Shown here in pieces: positions 34,475-43,568 of a stretch of DNA of 64,000 nt. Position numbers and translations under genes: made by a program. Location: positions 1,374,042-1,438,041 of the forward strand of contig NZ_JARADB010000003.1 of assembly GCF_028765165.1 (NCBI RefSeq), in the 5' to 3' direction. How positions within the stretch are numbered: the first letter of the stretch is position 1; the number at the start of each line of letters is the position of its first letter. Source of the DNA: Paenibacillus sp. MAHUQ-63 (lineage in GTDB: Bacteria > Bacillota > Bacilli > Paenibacillales > NBRC-103111). A model generated the notes under the pieces. That model saw only the letters and a list, made by a program, of their open reading frames with translations, was not told the DNA's origin and did no database searches.

Positions 34475-35358
34475 CACAGCCGCACCTCCTCTTGCTTCGC
34501 CGTCATCCATCCGAAAACGGACGTCAATAGTCCGGTAAATAATAATAGGAGCAGCGCAATTGCATTGGCGTAGCCGTATTCGCCTATCCTGTACGCTTTC
34601 TTATACATGTAGGTACCCATCACTTCCGTAATCCCGTATGGATTGCCGCCTGTCATGACGAAAACGATATCAAGCGCCTTCATGCCTCCGGTTATCGACA
34701 GCAGGATCATCACTAGGATGACGGGCCGCAGAAGCGGAAGCGTCATCGACCAGGCTTGCCGGAAGCTCGATGCTCCGTCCATCTCTGACGCCTCCAGAAT
34801 GCTCTTCGGAATGGCATGAATCGCCGACACGACCAGAATGACGTAGAAGCCGATCCACTGCCAAGCGTTCGTCACGAGCACGGACAGCATCGCGGTCGAT
34901 TCATCCGCCAGCCAAGTATGCTGCCATGTCTGCAGACCGGCGGCCTCCAGCACCTGGTTCAGCAAGCCCGCTTCGGGATGGTAGATGAAGCCCCAGAGCA
35001 CTCCGATCACGGCCGTTGACAAAATCGTCGGAAGGAAGATCATCGTTCGATAGAAGGCCATCCACCGCCGGACTCTGCTCAACGTCAGCGATAATCCGAG
35101 AATGAACGGGATCTGCAAGCCTACGGAGAATACGATAAAATACAAATTATTTCGCACGGCCATCCAGAAATATGGGTCCTGGAACGCCGTGATGAAATTG
35201 TGCAGACCATTCCATCGGGCCGGCGATACCCCGTTCCACGCTGTGAATCCGTACCGGAAGGACATCATCATGGGGGATATGAAGAAAATGACGAGTAAGA
35301 GCAGCGTGGGAATCGTAAAAATGGCGTAAGCTAACCGGCTTCTTCCTGCTTGTTTCAT
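34474..35358 (-). CDS. Carbohydrate ABC transporter permease, MalF/UgpA type
   Basis: First permease of the same importer, 294 residues, with six membrane segments after a short basic start (MKQAGRSRLAYAIFTIPTLLLLVIFFISPMMMSFRYGFTAWNG). The EAA loop is ASEMDGASSFRQAWSMTLPLLRPVILVM, and the C-terminal part has VMTGGNPYGITEVMGTYMYKKAYRIGEYGYANAIAL, typical of sugar permeases. It follows the solute-binding lipoprotein gene by 11 bases. Confidence 0.93.
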   Translation of the reverse strand: MKQAGRSRLAYAIFTIPTLLLLVIFFISPMMMSFRYGFTAWNGVSPARWNGLHNFITAFQDPYFWMAVRNNLYFIVFSVGLQIPFILGLSLTLSRVRRWMAFYRTMIFLPTILSTAVIGVLWGFIYHPEAGLLNQVLEAAGLQTWQHTWLADESTAMLSVLVTNAWQWIGFYVILVVSAIHAIPKSILEASEMDGASSFRQAWSMTLPLLRPVILVMILLSITGGMKALDIVFVMTGGNPYGITEVMGTYMYKKAYRIGEYGYANAIALLLLLFTGLLTSVFGWMTAKQEEVRL

Positions 35359-35369
35359 GGCTTAACCTA

Positions 35370-36710
35370 CTATTTCGTATGAGTTTCTTCCTTATTGGAA
35401 GCCTCCTGCTGCTTCTGGATATCCGCCATCAACGAGGCCGGGTCCGTTCTTCCGCCTACCAGCTCCTGCATGCCGCGCTCCAGCTTCTCCCGAACCTTGG
35501 TCTGGATGCGCGAGTCGAAGGCGGGGAAAGCCCCTTTGCTGCTAGCGAACACTTGTAAAATCTCGGTAACGAGCGGATTCACATTGCTGGTGTCCTGAAG
35601 CTTCATCGCAGGCGGCATGCCTTCTTCGACAAGCTGCCTTTTCTGCATCGGTTCGTTATACATCTGGCGGATGAATTCCTTGATCGCCACGAGCTGAGCT
35701 GGCGTCGCTTTCCTGGAAAAGCCGTAAGCGTTGGACCAGCCGCCGTTAATATAGCCGTCTCCCGGCCCGCCCATGTCCGGGAAGCTCATGAATCCTACGT
35801 CGTTCGCGATCGTCGACTTCTCGGGATCGAGCAATGGCGTATTGGCCCAGGAGCCGTCGAACATGAATGCAGCTTCGCCGCTGCTGAATTTATTTTGCTG
35901 TTCGGCATAGGAGAGCGCCAGGCTGCCTTCTTGAAAATATCCTTTTTTCACCAGCATATTGTACTTCTCGAAAGCGTCGGCTACATCGGGATCCGTCCAT
36001 CGCTTGCTGCCGTCAAGCAACCCTTCGACGGATTGGGGACCGGCCGTACGAACCCACATCGTATTGATCATCATATTGATGACCCAGGAATCTTTGGCGG
36101 CGAGCGCAAAAGGCGTGATTTTCCGCGCCTTCAGCTTGGCGGCGGCGGCGATCAGCTCCTCCCAGGTTCGGGGCGGATCTATCTGTTGGTCGGACAAAAG
36201 CTTTTTGTTATAATAAAGCCCCTCGACATACCCTGCCATCGGGATCCCGTAAATTTTGCCGTCTACCGTAAACTCCTCGAAGCTGTAGAACTTATCCGTA
36301 AGTCCCAGCTCCGCCAGAATAGGCGTCAGATCAAGGAGCCTGTTCGCTTTGACATAATCCCTCGTATCGGTGCCTCCGAACAAATCGAAGATTTCCGGCG
36401 GATTTCCGGCTGCCATCTCGGCTCTCAGCTTCTCGAACCGGTTCACCTTGTCCTCGACGCCGTCCAGCGTGATCGATAAGCCCGGCACCTTCGCCTCGGT
36501 TGCTTTCACTACCTCCTGCAGCATGGCCAGCCGCTTCTTCTGCGTATCTTTCACCTGCGTATGGCGGATTGTCAGCAGGACAGGCTCCTCTTTGGCGCCA
36601 GGCGCCGGAGCTTCGCCGCCCGGATTCGTCAGGTTTGCGCTGCTGCAGGCTGACGCCGCGAGCGAAACGGCGACGAGCCCGGCTGCCAATCTCCACTTAC
36701 TTTTTGCCAT
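35370..36710 (-). CDS. Extracellular solute-binding lipoprotein of the sugar ABC importer
   Basis: Lipoprotein of 446 residues. The signal peptide MAKSKWRLAAGLVAVSLAAS leads to the lipobox LAASAC, with the Cys to be lipid-modified. The mature protein has the type I binding-protein fold motifs PEIFDLFGGTDTRDYVKANRLLDLTPIL and GKIYGIPMAGYVEGLYYNKKLL. The ATG at 36710 follows GAGGAAC, and 18 extra upstream codons have no such site. It captures the sugar outside the membrane and feeds the two permeases encoded next. A promoter with a palindrome lies just upstream, so the transporter, nagZ and kinase genes can be induced separately from the kinase-regulator pair. Confidence 0.93.
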   Translation of the reverse strand: MAKSKWRLAAGLVAVSLAASACSSANLTNPGGEAPAPGAKEEPVLLTIRHTQVKDTQKKRLAMLQEVVKATEAKVPGLSITLDGVEDKVNRFEKLRAEMAAGNPPEIFDLFGGTDTRDYVKANRLLDLTPILAELGLTDKFYSFEEFTVDGKIYGIPMAGYVEGLYYNKKLLSDQQIDPPRTWEELIAAAAKLKARKITPFALAAKDSWVINMMINTMWVRTAGPQSVEGLLDGSKRWTDPDVADAFEKYNMLVKKGYFQEGSLALSYAEQQNKFSSGEAAFMFDGSWANTPLLDPEKSTIANDVGFMSFPDMGGPGDGYINGGWSNAYGFSRKATPAQLVAIKEFIRQMYNEPMQKRQLVEEGMPPAMKLQDTSNVNPLVTEILQVFASSKGAFPAFDSRIQTKVREKLERGMQELVGGRTDPASLMADIQKQQEASNKEETHTK

Positions 36711-36741
36711 GTTCCTCGGTCGCCTCCAAGCTTGCAAAATA

Positions 36742-36770
36742 AGTATAATTGAACGGTCGTTCACCCTGAA
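36742..36770 (-). promoter_or_regulatory. Promoter and palindrome in front of the lipoprotein gene
   Basis: On the minus strand TTCAGG (36770-36765), 17 bases, TATACT (36747-36742). The spacer contains GAACG-N2-CGTTC (36751-36762), a perfect inverted repeat. The weak -35 fits activation by the AraC-type response regulator encoded just upstream. Confidence 0.5.
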
Positions 36771-36804
36771 GACCTACAAATTCCTCATCCAGGGGCAAAT
36801 TTCT

Positions 36805-38406
36805 CTACTTTGCCTCCATGCGCTTCTCCCGGTACTCCGACGGGATCTCGCCGGTGAACTTCTGGAATACTTTGGTGAAATAACGCCGCTCGACATACCC
36901 GACGGATTTGCCGATATCGGTTATGCTCTTGTCGCTGTGCAGCAGCATCGATTTGGCCAGCTCCATCCGGTGCCTGGTGACATACTCCACGAAAGTTTCC
37001 GCGAAATGCTGCTTGAACAACAAGCTGAAATAGCTTGATGATATGCCGAGGGAGCCGGCGACGTCATCGATGCCGAAGTCGCTCGAATAATGTGTGCGGA
37101 TATACTCCTTCGCCTGCGCCATCAGCACCTCGCTGTTTTTCTTCTTATTCGCGCCTTCCAGTCCGATCGCGGCGAGCTGCTCCATGACTTGGAACAGATG
37201 CGGAATGCTTTCGCTTTGGTCCAACTGGCGCCACACCCGCTCCTCCTCTTGCACATTCAGCGAACTCATCTCCCGCAGCTCGCGCAGCACGTGCAAGATC
37301 AGAAAATGCAGCATTTGATAAGCTCTGGCGAAGGAACTGTTCGGCAGCCCTTCCAGCAGCGTCTTCAACCGGTTCAAAGCATCCTCGGTTTTGGCGCGAT
37401 TCAGCTGTTTGAGGCCGGTCACCACCTCCTCAACCAGAAACCACAACGAGCTGTTCGCATCCGCGGGCTCTTGCGACTCTTTATAGCGCAGCACGGCTTC
37501 CTGCTTGCCCATGTTAAGCTGCATGAACCGCTGCAGCTTGCGGTATGTGCCGGACAGCTCACGCAGTCCCACTGCGGCAGGATAGAAGCCAACGCTGATG
37601 CCCAGCTTCACCGATTCCCGCACATTCTTCTGCAATTGTGCTGCCAGCCCGCCAAGCCTGGCATCCGATGATTCGTCCGTGTCCGACTCATCCCACTGAA
37701 TCAGTAAACACCATTCGCCTTCCCGCATCTGCAGGACGGAGAATTCAGCCTTGTGCCCGGCCATAGAATCCTGCAGCACGTTGCGGACCGCGAAATTCCA
37801 CAGCTTCCTCTCCTGTTCCGGCCAATGGAGCGATTGCTGCGAGTAATCGTCCACGTCGATCAACATGAACGAATACTTGAGCGTATCCAGATCCACGTTA
37901 TCGATCGGCAGCAGTGTGTTCGCCGCAACATCCGTACAATTGAGCAGGACGTCCTGCAAAATTTTCTCATAGGCCAGATTTTTCATCCGCCCCCATCTCA
38001 TCTGCTCCTCGCGCTTGCTCGCTTTCTCCTCCCTGATAACGCCAGCCAAATGGCGTATGCTGGTTTCCAGCTCTTCATAATTGATAGGCTTTAATATGTA
38101 ATCTCTGACGCCGGAACGCATTAGTGAGCGGGCATACTCGAAATCTTGATACCCCGTAACCATAAGCACCTTGCACGTCTCGTTAATCTCCCGGAGCTGG
38201 CCGACGAACGTAATGCCATCCATCAAGGGCATGCGAATATCGCTCATCACCAGATCGGGCACATGCATCTTGCACAGCTCGAGTGCTTCCATCCCGTTTC
38301 TCGCCGTTCCGGCTATATCGATCTCCAGCTCGGCCCATGGAATAACCATTTGTAAATTCCGCAAAATGTTAGGCTCATCGTCCGCCAATATCGCTTTCAG
38401 TCTCAT
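36805..38406 (-). CDS. YesN-type response regulator with AraC DNA-binding domain
   Basis: Regulator of 533 residues. The receiver domain covers about 1-125 (AILADDEPNILRNLQ, the phospho-acceptor Asp in VPDLVMSDIRMPLMDG, and the Lys in DYILKPINYEEL). A middle region of about 280 residues is typical of long YesN proteins, and the AraC-type helix-turn-helix pair at the end reads DDVAGSLGISSSYFSLLFKQHFAETF and YFTKVFQKFTGEIPSEYR. The ATG at 38406 overlaps the kinase stop (ATGA) after GGGAGGAGG. It probably activates the importer-nagZ-kinase genes, whose promoter lies directly downstream. Confidence 0.93.
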   Translation of the reverse strand: MRLKAILADDEPNILRNLQMVIPWAELEIDIAGTARNGMEALELCKMHVPDLVMSDIRMPLMDGITFVGQLREINETCKVLMVTGYQDFEYARSLMRSGVRDYILKPINYEELETSIRHLAGVIREEKASKREEQMRWGRMKNLAYEKILQDVLLNCTDVAANTLLPIDNVDLDTLKYSFMLIDVDDYSQQSLHWPEQERKLWNFAVRNVLQDSMAGHKAEFSVLQMREGEWCLLIQWDESDTDESSDARLGGLAAQLQKNVRESVKLGISVGFYPAAVGLRELSGTYRKLQRFMQLNMGKQEAVLRYKESQEPADANSSLWFLVEEVVTGLKQLNRAKTEDALNRLKTLLEGLPNSSFARAYQMLHFLILHVLRELREMSSLNVQEEERVWRQLDQSESIPHLFQVMEQLAAIGLEGANKKKNSEVLMAQAKEYIRTHYSSDFGIDDVAGSLGISSSYFSLLFKQHFAETFVEYVTRHRMELAKSMLLHSDKSITDIGKSVGYVERRYFTKVFQKFTGEIPSEYREKRMEAK

Positions 38407-40223
38407 AGGCTTCCTCCTCCCGTCTTGGGAATGACAATCTTGATCGTTGTTCCATGCCCTTCCATGCTGCAAATAAACATCCCGTACCGACTGCCGTACT
38501 GGATGCGGATGCGGTCCGCTACATTGCTGACGCCAAGCCCTCTCCGCTCTTCATTGACGTTCGCCCCGAGTATTTCGTGGAAAGGTGTCGCCAGCTCCGT
38601 CCGGTAATGAAATTTAGCCAATTTCTCATGGCTGATGCCTACGCCGTTATCCGCGACATACAACCCGATCCGTTCGCCTTCATCGGCAACCGTGACCGTG
38701 ATGATCCCCATGTAATCAATCGGCTCGAAGCCATGCTGTAACGCATTTTCTACCAATGGTTGAAGCGTCAGCTTCAGGATGTTGAACGGCATCGCGGCGG
38801 GGTCCGCCTCAATGACATAGCGGAATTGATCCTCGAAGCGAAATTCCTGAATTTCCAGATAGCTTTTGAGATGCTCCAGCTCTTGTCCGAGCGTGATCTC
38901 TTCCCTGTTCTCCATGCCGATCCTTAGCAGATTGCCGAGCCGGTACACCATTTGGCTCACTTTCCTGCCCTGATTCTGGATCGCCAGCACATTGATCGAT
39001 TCCAGCGTATTGAACAGGAAATGCGGCTTGATCTGAGCCTGCAGCAGCATCAGCTCGGCCTTGTTCTTGCGGTCCTGCTGCAGCTTGACCTCTTCCAGCA
39101 GGTCCTCGACCCGCACGACGAGGGAGTTGAACCCTCTGGCCAGCGCCGACGTTTCATCTTTGCCGCTTTCCTCCATGCGCGTCGTCAGGTCGCCGCGTTC
39201 CACTTTTTTCATAGAGGAGAGCATACGCAGAATCAGCTGCACGATACGCCTCACGAATACCAGATTGTATACGAGCGCGAAAAATAAACAAACAAACGTA
39301 ATCCCGGCAACCAGCTTCATAATCGTCTCGATTTCGCCTGCGACATATTTCCATGAGGTGATCGATACGACGCTCCAATCCTGCACCCCCATCTGATTAA
39401 TGTTCAAATGATAGAGGGAGACCAAGCTCTTTTCGTTTTGAAAATTAGCCTGAAAACTTTGATTGCCTTGCCGCAAATCGAGCTTGCCGCCCAGCAGCTG
39501 GAGCACATTGGCCCCTTCCAAATCCTGCTTATTGTCATAGAAAATAAGTCCGCTCTTGTTCACAAGCAAGTATCGTTTGGAGCTGCTTTCGGTCGTATTG
39601 AACGATTTGAAAATTTGATCAAGCTCATTGAATCTGAACTTCAGCAGCATGAAGCCGAGATTGTCCATCGTCCAGAAATCTTTGACCATTCGCGCTTGGT
39701 AGAATTCGCCGCGGCCCGCCCCCAGCTCCTTATATTCCGACGGTCCGATCCACAGCGGACTGCCGTTCAATTCCTTAATCTGCTCAAAGGCCGTGGAGCC
39801 CGCCAGCGTCGCCCAAGGCAGGGCGCTGCCGCTCGTTCTTCCCGCGCTGAAGGAGCTGCCGGCGTTGTTATAAATGACGACGGATTGAATCGGTGAATAC
39901 GTCAGGATGGAGCCGCGCAGCAGCGTATCGAACGTGTTCAAATCGTAGGAGGAGGGCGCCTCCTCTCCTGGCTTTACCTCGTCAATCGTCCGGTAAATGC
40001 CTTGAATGCTGTCCTTGACCATCCAGAAGTCGGAGAAATAGTTCGCTTCCTTGAACATGTAATAGATGTTCCGGGATATCGCCTGCAGAGTGACCTCGGT
40101 CAAGTCTCCGTATTTTTTCTCAATCAGCTGCTGCGAAACCGTATATACAGCCGTGCCCAGCACGAATAAGGGGATAATAATGAATAATAAAAAACCGATA
40201 AAAACTTTTTTATTCAAATTCAT
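38403..40223 (-). CDS. YesM-type sensor histidine kinase
   Basis: Membrane kinase of 606 residues. A membrane segment at about 7-27 precedes a long extracellular sensor domain (to about 295), then a second segment, a HAMP-type linker (VRRIVQLILRMLSSMKKVERGDLTTRMEESG), the phospho-acceptor segment LQAQIKPHFLFNTLESINVLAIQ and an ATPase with LQPLVENALQHGF and VADNGVGI. It heads the long minus-strand operon and is coupled to its regulator gene. It probably senses the amino-sugar ligand directly or through the binding protein. The distance from AGAAGGGG to the ATG is rather long (about 14 bases). Confidence 0.92.
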   Translation of the reverse strand: MNLNKKVFIGFLLFIIIPLFVLGTAVYTVSQQLIEKKYGDLTEVTLQAISRNIYYMFKEANYFSDFWMVKDSIQGIYRTIDEVKPGEEAPSSYDLNTFDTLLRGSILTYSPIQSVVIYNNAGSSFSAGRTSGSALPWATLAGSTAFEQIKELNGSPLWIGPSEYKELGAGRGEFYQARMVKDFWTMDNLGFMLLKFRFNELDQIFKSFNTTESSSKRYLLVNKSGLIFYDNKQDLEGANVLQLLGGKLDLRQGNQSFQANFQNEKSLVSLYHLNINQMGVQDWSVVSITSWKYVAGEIETIMKLVAGITFVCLFFALVYNLVFVRRIVQLILRMLSSMKKVERGDLTTRMEESGKDETSALARGFNSLVVRVEDLLEEVKLQQDRKNKAELMLLQAQIKPHFLFNTLESINVLAIQNQGRKVSQMVYRLGNLLRIGMENREEITLGQELEHLKSYLEIQEFRFEDQFRYVIEADPAAMPFNILKLTLQPLVENALQHGFEPIDYMGIITVTVADEGERIGLYVADNGVGISHEKLAKFHYRTELATPFHEILGANVNEERRGLGVSNVADRIRIQYGSRYGMFICSMEGHGTTIKIVIPKTGGGSL

Positions 40224-40361
40224 TTGTCGTCTCGGGGACCCCTTCTAAACCGAATCAGGCACCCTCCTGGGGACGGCGCCTCTCTACTGATGCTTTTATT
40301 ATAAATGAGCCTTCTTGGGGGAACCTAGGGATAGGATTAGCCTGCTGAGGGATAAAATCGT

Positions 40362-40805
40362 CTACTCCGGGACGGTCGTAATCACCGGTTCTACGGACAC
40401 GTCTATATTGCCTTTGAGCGCCTTGCTGATCATACAGGCTTGCTCCGCCCGGTACACCGCCTTGTTTATTTTATCCAACTGCTCCTCCGGCATATGAACG
40501 TTGACGGAAATTTGCGGCCGATGAATGATACGGTTCACCTTCATAGCCGGGCTGCTCTCCACATAGATCTCGGAATGCAGCTGCAGCGATGCGATGCCTT
40601 GCCGTTTCAGCAGCATGCCGAGCGTAATGAGATAGCATGTCGCCGCCGCGCCCAGCAGCAGCTCCTCCGGATTCGTACCGATGCCAGGCCCGTCGAATTG
40701 GCTGGGCACCGAGATCGCCGAATCCAGATTGCCGGACCGGATATGTCCGTTGCCGTCGAGTCCTCCGGTCCATTCGGCTTGCAGCTTGAATGGCTGTTCG
40801 CTCAT
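40362..40805 (-). CDS. OsmC-family peroxiredoxin-like protein
   Basis: Cytoplasmic protein of 147 residues of the OsmC/Ohr superfamily, which reduces organic hydroperoxides through two cysteines. Both are present: AAATCYLITLGMLL (near residue 68) and YRAEQACMISKALKGN (near residue 123). The order and the central helix match the general OsmC (YhfA-like) branch more than Ohr. The ATG at 40805 follows AAGGAGTG. Its transcript probably starts about 200 bases upstream and passes a terminator-like hairpin, so attenuation in the leader is possible. Confidence 0.88.
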   Translation of the reverse strand: MSEQPFKLQAEWTGGLDGNGHIRSGNLDSAISVPSQFDGPGIGTNPEELLLGAAATCYLITLGMLLKRQGIASLQLHSEIYVESSPAMKVNRIIHRPQISVNVHMPEEQLDKINKAVYRAEQACMISKALKGNIDVSVEPVITTVPE

Positions 40806-40908
40806 ACAGGAATCACTCCTTCTCTTCTGATGCAGATGATTGCTCTCATTGTATCGAAATGCGCCGGCATTCACCAGTCGGTTGGATGAAGAATTTTCCC
40901 TGAAATGG

Positions 40909-40950
40909 AAAAATCGCCCCCGTCCTGTGATCAGGACGAGAACGATTTCG
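40909..40950 (-). terminator. Terminator-like hairpin in the leader of the OsmC gene
   Basis: On the minus strand CGTCCTG pairs with CAGGACG around a 4-base loop, extended across small bulges by AAATCG and CGATTT, and followed by TTTTT. It lies between the likely promoter at 41015-41043 and the OsmC start at 40805. Confidence 0.6.
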
Positions 40951-41014
40951 ATTTGCGCAATATAAAAGGCTCCGCCATTAGGCTGCACTTCGATTGCGAT
41001 TATTGATCTCTATG

Positions 41015-41043
41015 ATTATGCATTCTCTATGTGTTGGAATCAA
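41015..41043 (-). promoter_or_regulatory. Probable promoter of the OsmC gene
   Basis: TTGATT (41043-41038), 17 bases, CATAAT (41020-41015) on the minus strand, giving a leader of about 200 bases. Confidence 0.5.
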
Positions 41044-41049
41044 AACAAT

Positions 41050-41336
41050 GAAAGCCCTACCTCTCTTCCATCCTTGCGGCTCCAATGACCGCGCCAGTAC
41101 GAATTGCTTAACAAACACTGCTGCCGAAACACGAAGACGCTGCCTCGGTTTTACCTGAACAAACTATCATTGGGATTGAACTAACAAGGAGAGGGGGTTA
41201 CTTTCTACTCGTAAATTGTCTTAATGAGGGTAAATGAGGTTTTAGTCTATAGTGTTTATATGGTTCATTTCAATCAATAGATGAAATTATACTTGATAGA
41301 GAACACACTTGTCAATAAGATTCTTTTTCCTAAGCA
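41050..41336. other. Gene-free AT-rich stretch
   Basis: No reading frame with a ribosome-binding site, no clear repeat and no recognisable RNA was seen here. Confidence 0.5.
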
Positions 41337-41384
41337 GAGAAAAAGGCAGTCCCGCTGACCAAATCAGTAGTCTGGGGCTGCCTT
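41337..41384 (-). terminator. Terminator beyond the chemoreceptor gene and its repeat
   Basis: AAGGCAG-T-CCC pairs with GGGGCTGCCTT (10 of 11 plus a wobble), and the minus strand continues with TTTTTC. It lies about 250 bases past the chemoreceptor stop codon, so the intervening repeat would be part of that mRNA. Confidence 0.65.
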
Positions 41385-41399
41385 GATGCACGTGCTGTG

Positions 41400-41610
41400 T
41401 AATACTTACGGACACCGGTACTCTTATTTCCGTTTCCATCGCCCCTTTTGAGCTCTAACGGACACTAGCGACTCTATTTACCCATTCGGGGCCACTAACG
41501 CGCTCCAAGATAACGAATAGCGTTACCTCTGGCCGTTAAAATCCCAGATCGGCCTTTTACCTCCTAATAAGCGCTGTGGTGTCCGTTAGACCTGCTTCGG
41601 AGCCGTCGCC
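41400..41610. repeat. TAACGGACAC-family repeat, locus 3 (single, degenerate)
   Basis: Motifs TTACGGACACC (41407), TAACGGACACTAG (41456), then GGCCGTTAAA (41541) and GTGTCCGTTAG (41579), with TATTTCCG- and GAATAGCG-like segments between them, reproduce the two-plus-two inverted layout of the other loci. Confidence 0.7.
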
Positions 41611-41629
41611 TCCAACCGGCGGGGCATTT

Positions 41630-43402
41630 CTAAACGGTAAATTTCTGCAGTGAAATTTGCAGCTCCTCCGCCAGTCCGGCCAAGGACTTGGCGGAATTCT
41701 CGATTTCCTCCGTCGTCGACATTTGCTGCTGGCTGGCGGCTGACGTCTCCTGACTGGCGGAAATACCGGTTTCCGACACGCTGCTCACGATCCCCATCAC
41801 CTGTTCGATGCGTACATTGGCGTCCACGAGCTGGTTAATGTTCTGATTCACCCGCTCGACTTTGGCATTCACCTTCTCAACGGACAGCTCGATGTGCGTA
41901 AACGATTCCTGCGCCTCGCCGGAAATCGTCAGTCCGGCCTGCACCTTGCCTGCTCCTTCATGCATCGAGCTGACCGCGTGATTGATCTGTCTCTGAATCG
42001 TAGAGACCAGATCCGTGATGTTGCGCGCCGAAGATGCGGACTGCTCGGCGAGCTTGCGCACTTCTCCGGCGACGACAGCGAAGCCGCGGCCCGCTTCTCC
42101 TGCGCGCGCCGCTTCAATCGCAGCGTTCAACGACAGCAAATTGGTTTGCGTCGAAATTTCATTGATCACATTGACGATCTCGCCAATCTTATGCGCATTT
42201 TTCCCAAGTGCCGCGATGACGCCGTTCACCTCTTGAACCGCATCCGAAATCTCGGACATTTGACCCGCAATCGAGACGACGGAACGTTTGCCGTTCTGCG
42301 CGGCAGCAGTCGCTTGACCGACGAGCTCCGTGACTTCCTGCGCCGATTCGTCGATCCGCTTCGTGCTTGTGAGCATCTGCTGCACGGCTTCATTCGCTTG
42401 ATTCACACCGGCGAACTGCTTCTCGAAATCTTCCGAGAGCTGTGCGCTGGAAGAAGCGACTTGCTTGGCGGCAAGCGTGCTTTGCTCGGAGCTGGCGAGC
42501 AGCTCTTCGGAGCTGGCCGATAGCGTCAGCGCATTATCGGCGATTTGCGCAACGAGGCTGCGCAAATTGCCCGTCATCGCGTTGAAGGAACTGGTCAATT
42601 TGCCGACTTCATCCGCATACGGATAATCTCCCTTCACGGAAAGATCGCCGCCTGCCGCTTTCTCCATGTGTTCCTGCAGCCTGCGGATCGGTGTCGTCAC
42701 AATCATATTGAGCGCCAGCGCATTCACCGTCATCACCACGATAGCGATGATAGTCGCTACAATAATGACCCCGTGCGAGATGCTCGAATCTCTGCTGCTT
42801 GTTTGTTGAAACTGCTCCGCCGCGGCTTCTTTAAGCTCCACCAGCTTATCAAGCGCCGCAATCGTTTTGTCGCCATGAGGGGACACTTCATTATTATAAA
42901 CCTGGTAAGCGACTTGGTTATTTTGCGTCGCATGGTCCATCGTCATCGTTACGATTTCCCGGTATTTCTTATTCAGCTCCTCGAAACTTTTGAAGGCGGC
43001 CGCTTCCTCCTCCGTTAACGGGATCCCGGACAGCTTGGCGACCAGCTCCTGATTCTCGGCGCCGCTCTCATCCAGCTTCGCTTTCAGCTTGGCTTTGTAC
43101 TTCACATCGACGGACAGCATCATTTCGAGCAGATACGATTCCGTTTCATTGAAATTTGATTTCAACTGATTCATCCATTTGACAGAAAGCAGGCTTTCCT
43201 CATACATCCTAGTAGAATTGCTAGACATCTTATCCATGAAATAATAGCCGGTAATACCAACGATCAGGAGGAATAAAATAGCAATCGCATTCATCAAAAG
43301 CAGCTTAAATCTGAGCTTTAGATTTCGAAGAAAGGACAGGTTGACTTTCATATTTCTTACGTTGTTCAGGCTGTTCATATTCAAACTCTTGGCGAATTTC
43401 AA
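41630..43402 (-). CDS. Methyl-accepting chemotaxis protein
   Basis: Transmembrane chemoreceptor of 590 residues. A membrane segment lies near 36-56, a four-helix sensor domain (4HB_MCP type) to about 210, a second segment near 212-232, a HAMP domain (TTPIRRLQEHMEKAAGGDLSVKGDYPYADEVGKL), and a long coiled signalling domain with the hairpin tip NVINEISTQTNLLSLNAAIEAARAGEAGRGFAVVAGEVRKLAEQS that binds CheA/CheW. The start is a TTG at 43402, 9 bases after AGGAGGAGA; an ATG eight codons later is an alternative. It is monocistronic. The ligand is unknown. Confidence 0.92.
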   Translation of the reverse strand: MKFAKSLNMNSLNNVRNMKVNLSFLRNLKLRFKLLLMNAIAILFLLIVGITGYYFMDKMSSNSTRMYEESLLSVKWMNQLKSNFNETESYLLEMMLSVDVKYKAKLKAKLDESGAENQELVAKLSGIPLTEEEAAAFKSFEELNKKYREIVTMTMDHATQNNQVAYQVYNNEVSPHGDKTIAALDKLVELKEAAAEQFQQTSSRDSSISHGVIIVATIIAIVVMTVNALALNMIVTTPIRRLQEHMEKAAGGDLSVKGDYPYADEVGKLTSSFNAMTGNLRSLVAQIADNALTLSASSEELLASSEQSTLAAKQVASSSAQLSEDFEKQFAGVNQANEAVQQMLTSTKRIDESAQEVTELVGQATAAAQNGKRSVVSIAGQMSEISDAVQEVNGVIAALGKNAHKIGEIVNVINEISTQTNLLSLNAAIEAARAGEAGRGFAVVAGEVRKLAEQSASSARNITDLVSTIQRQINHAVSSMHEGAGKVQAGLTISGEAQESFTHIELSVEKVNAKVERVNQNINQLVDANVRIEQVMGIVSSVSETGISASQETSAASQQQMSTTEEIENSAKSLAGLAEELQISLQKFTV

Positions 43403-43568
43403 AGTCCGTTCTCCTCCTGATCATGCAGACCTTCTAACGAATGTTAGATTCTCTCACACAATTATAAATTAATTTACCTATGGTTTATTTTACAAACAAG
43501 CGGCCTTTATGTAAAGACAAAATTCGGCAAAATCGCCTGTACAATCATACTTTCCTCCTAGTAAAATA

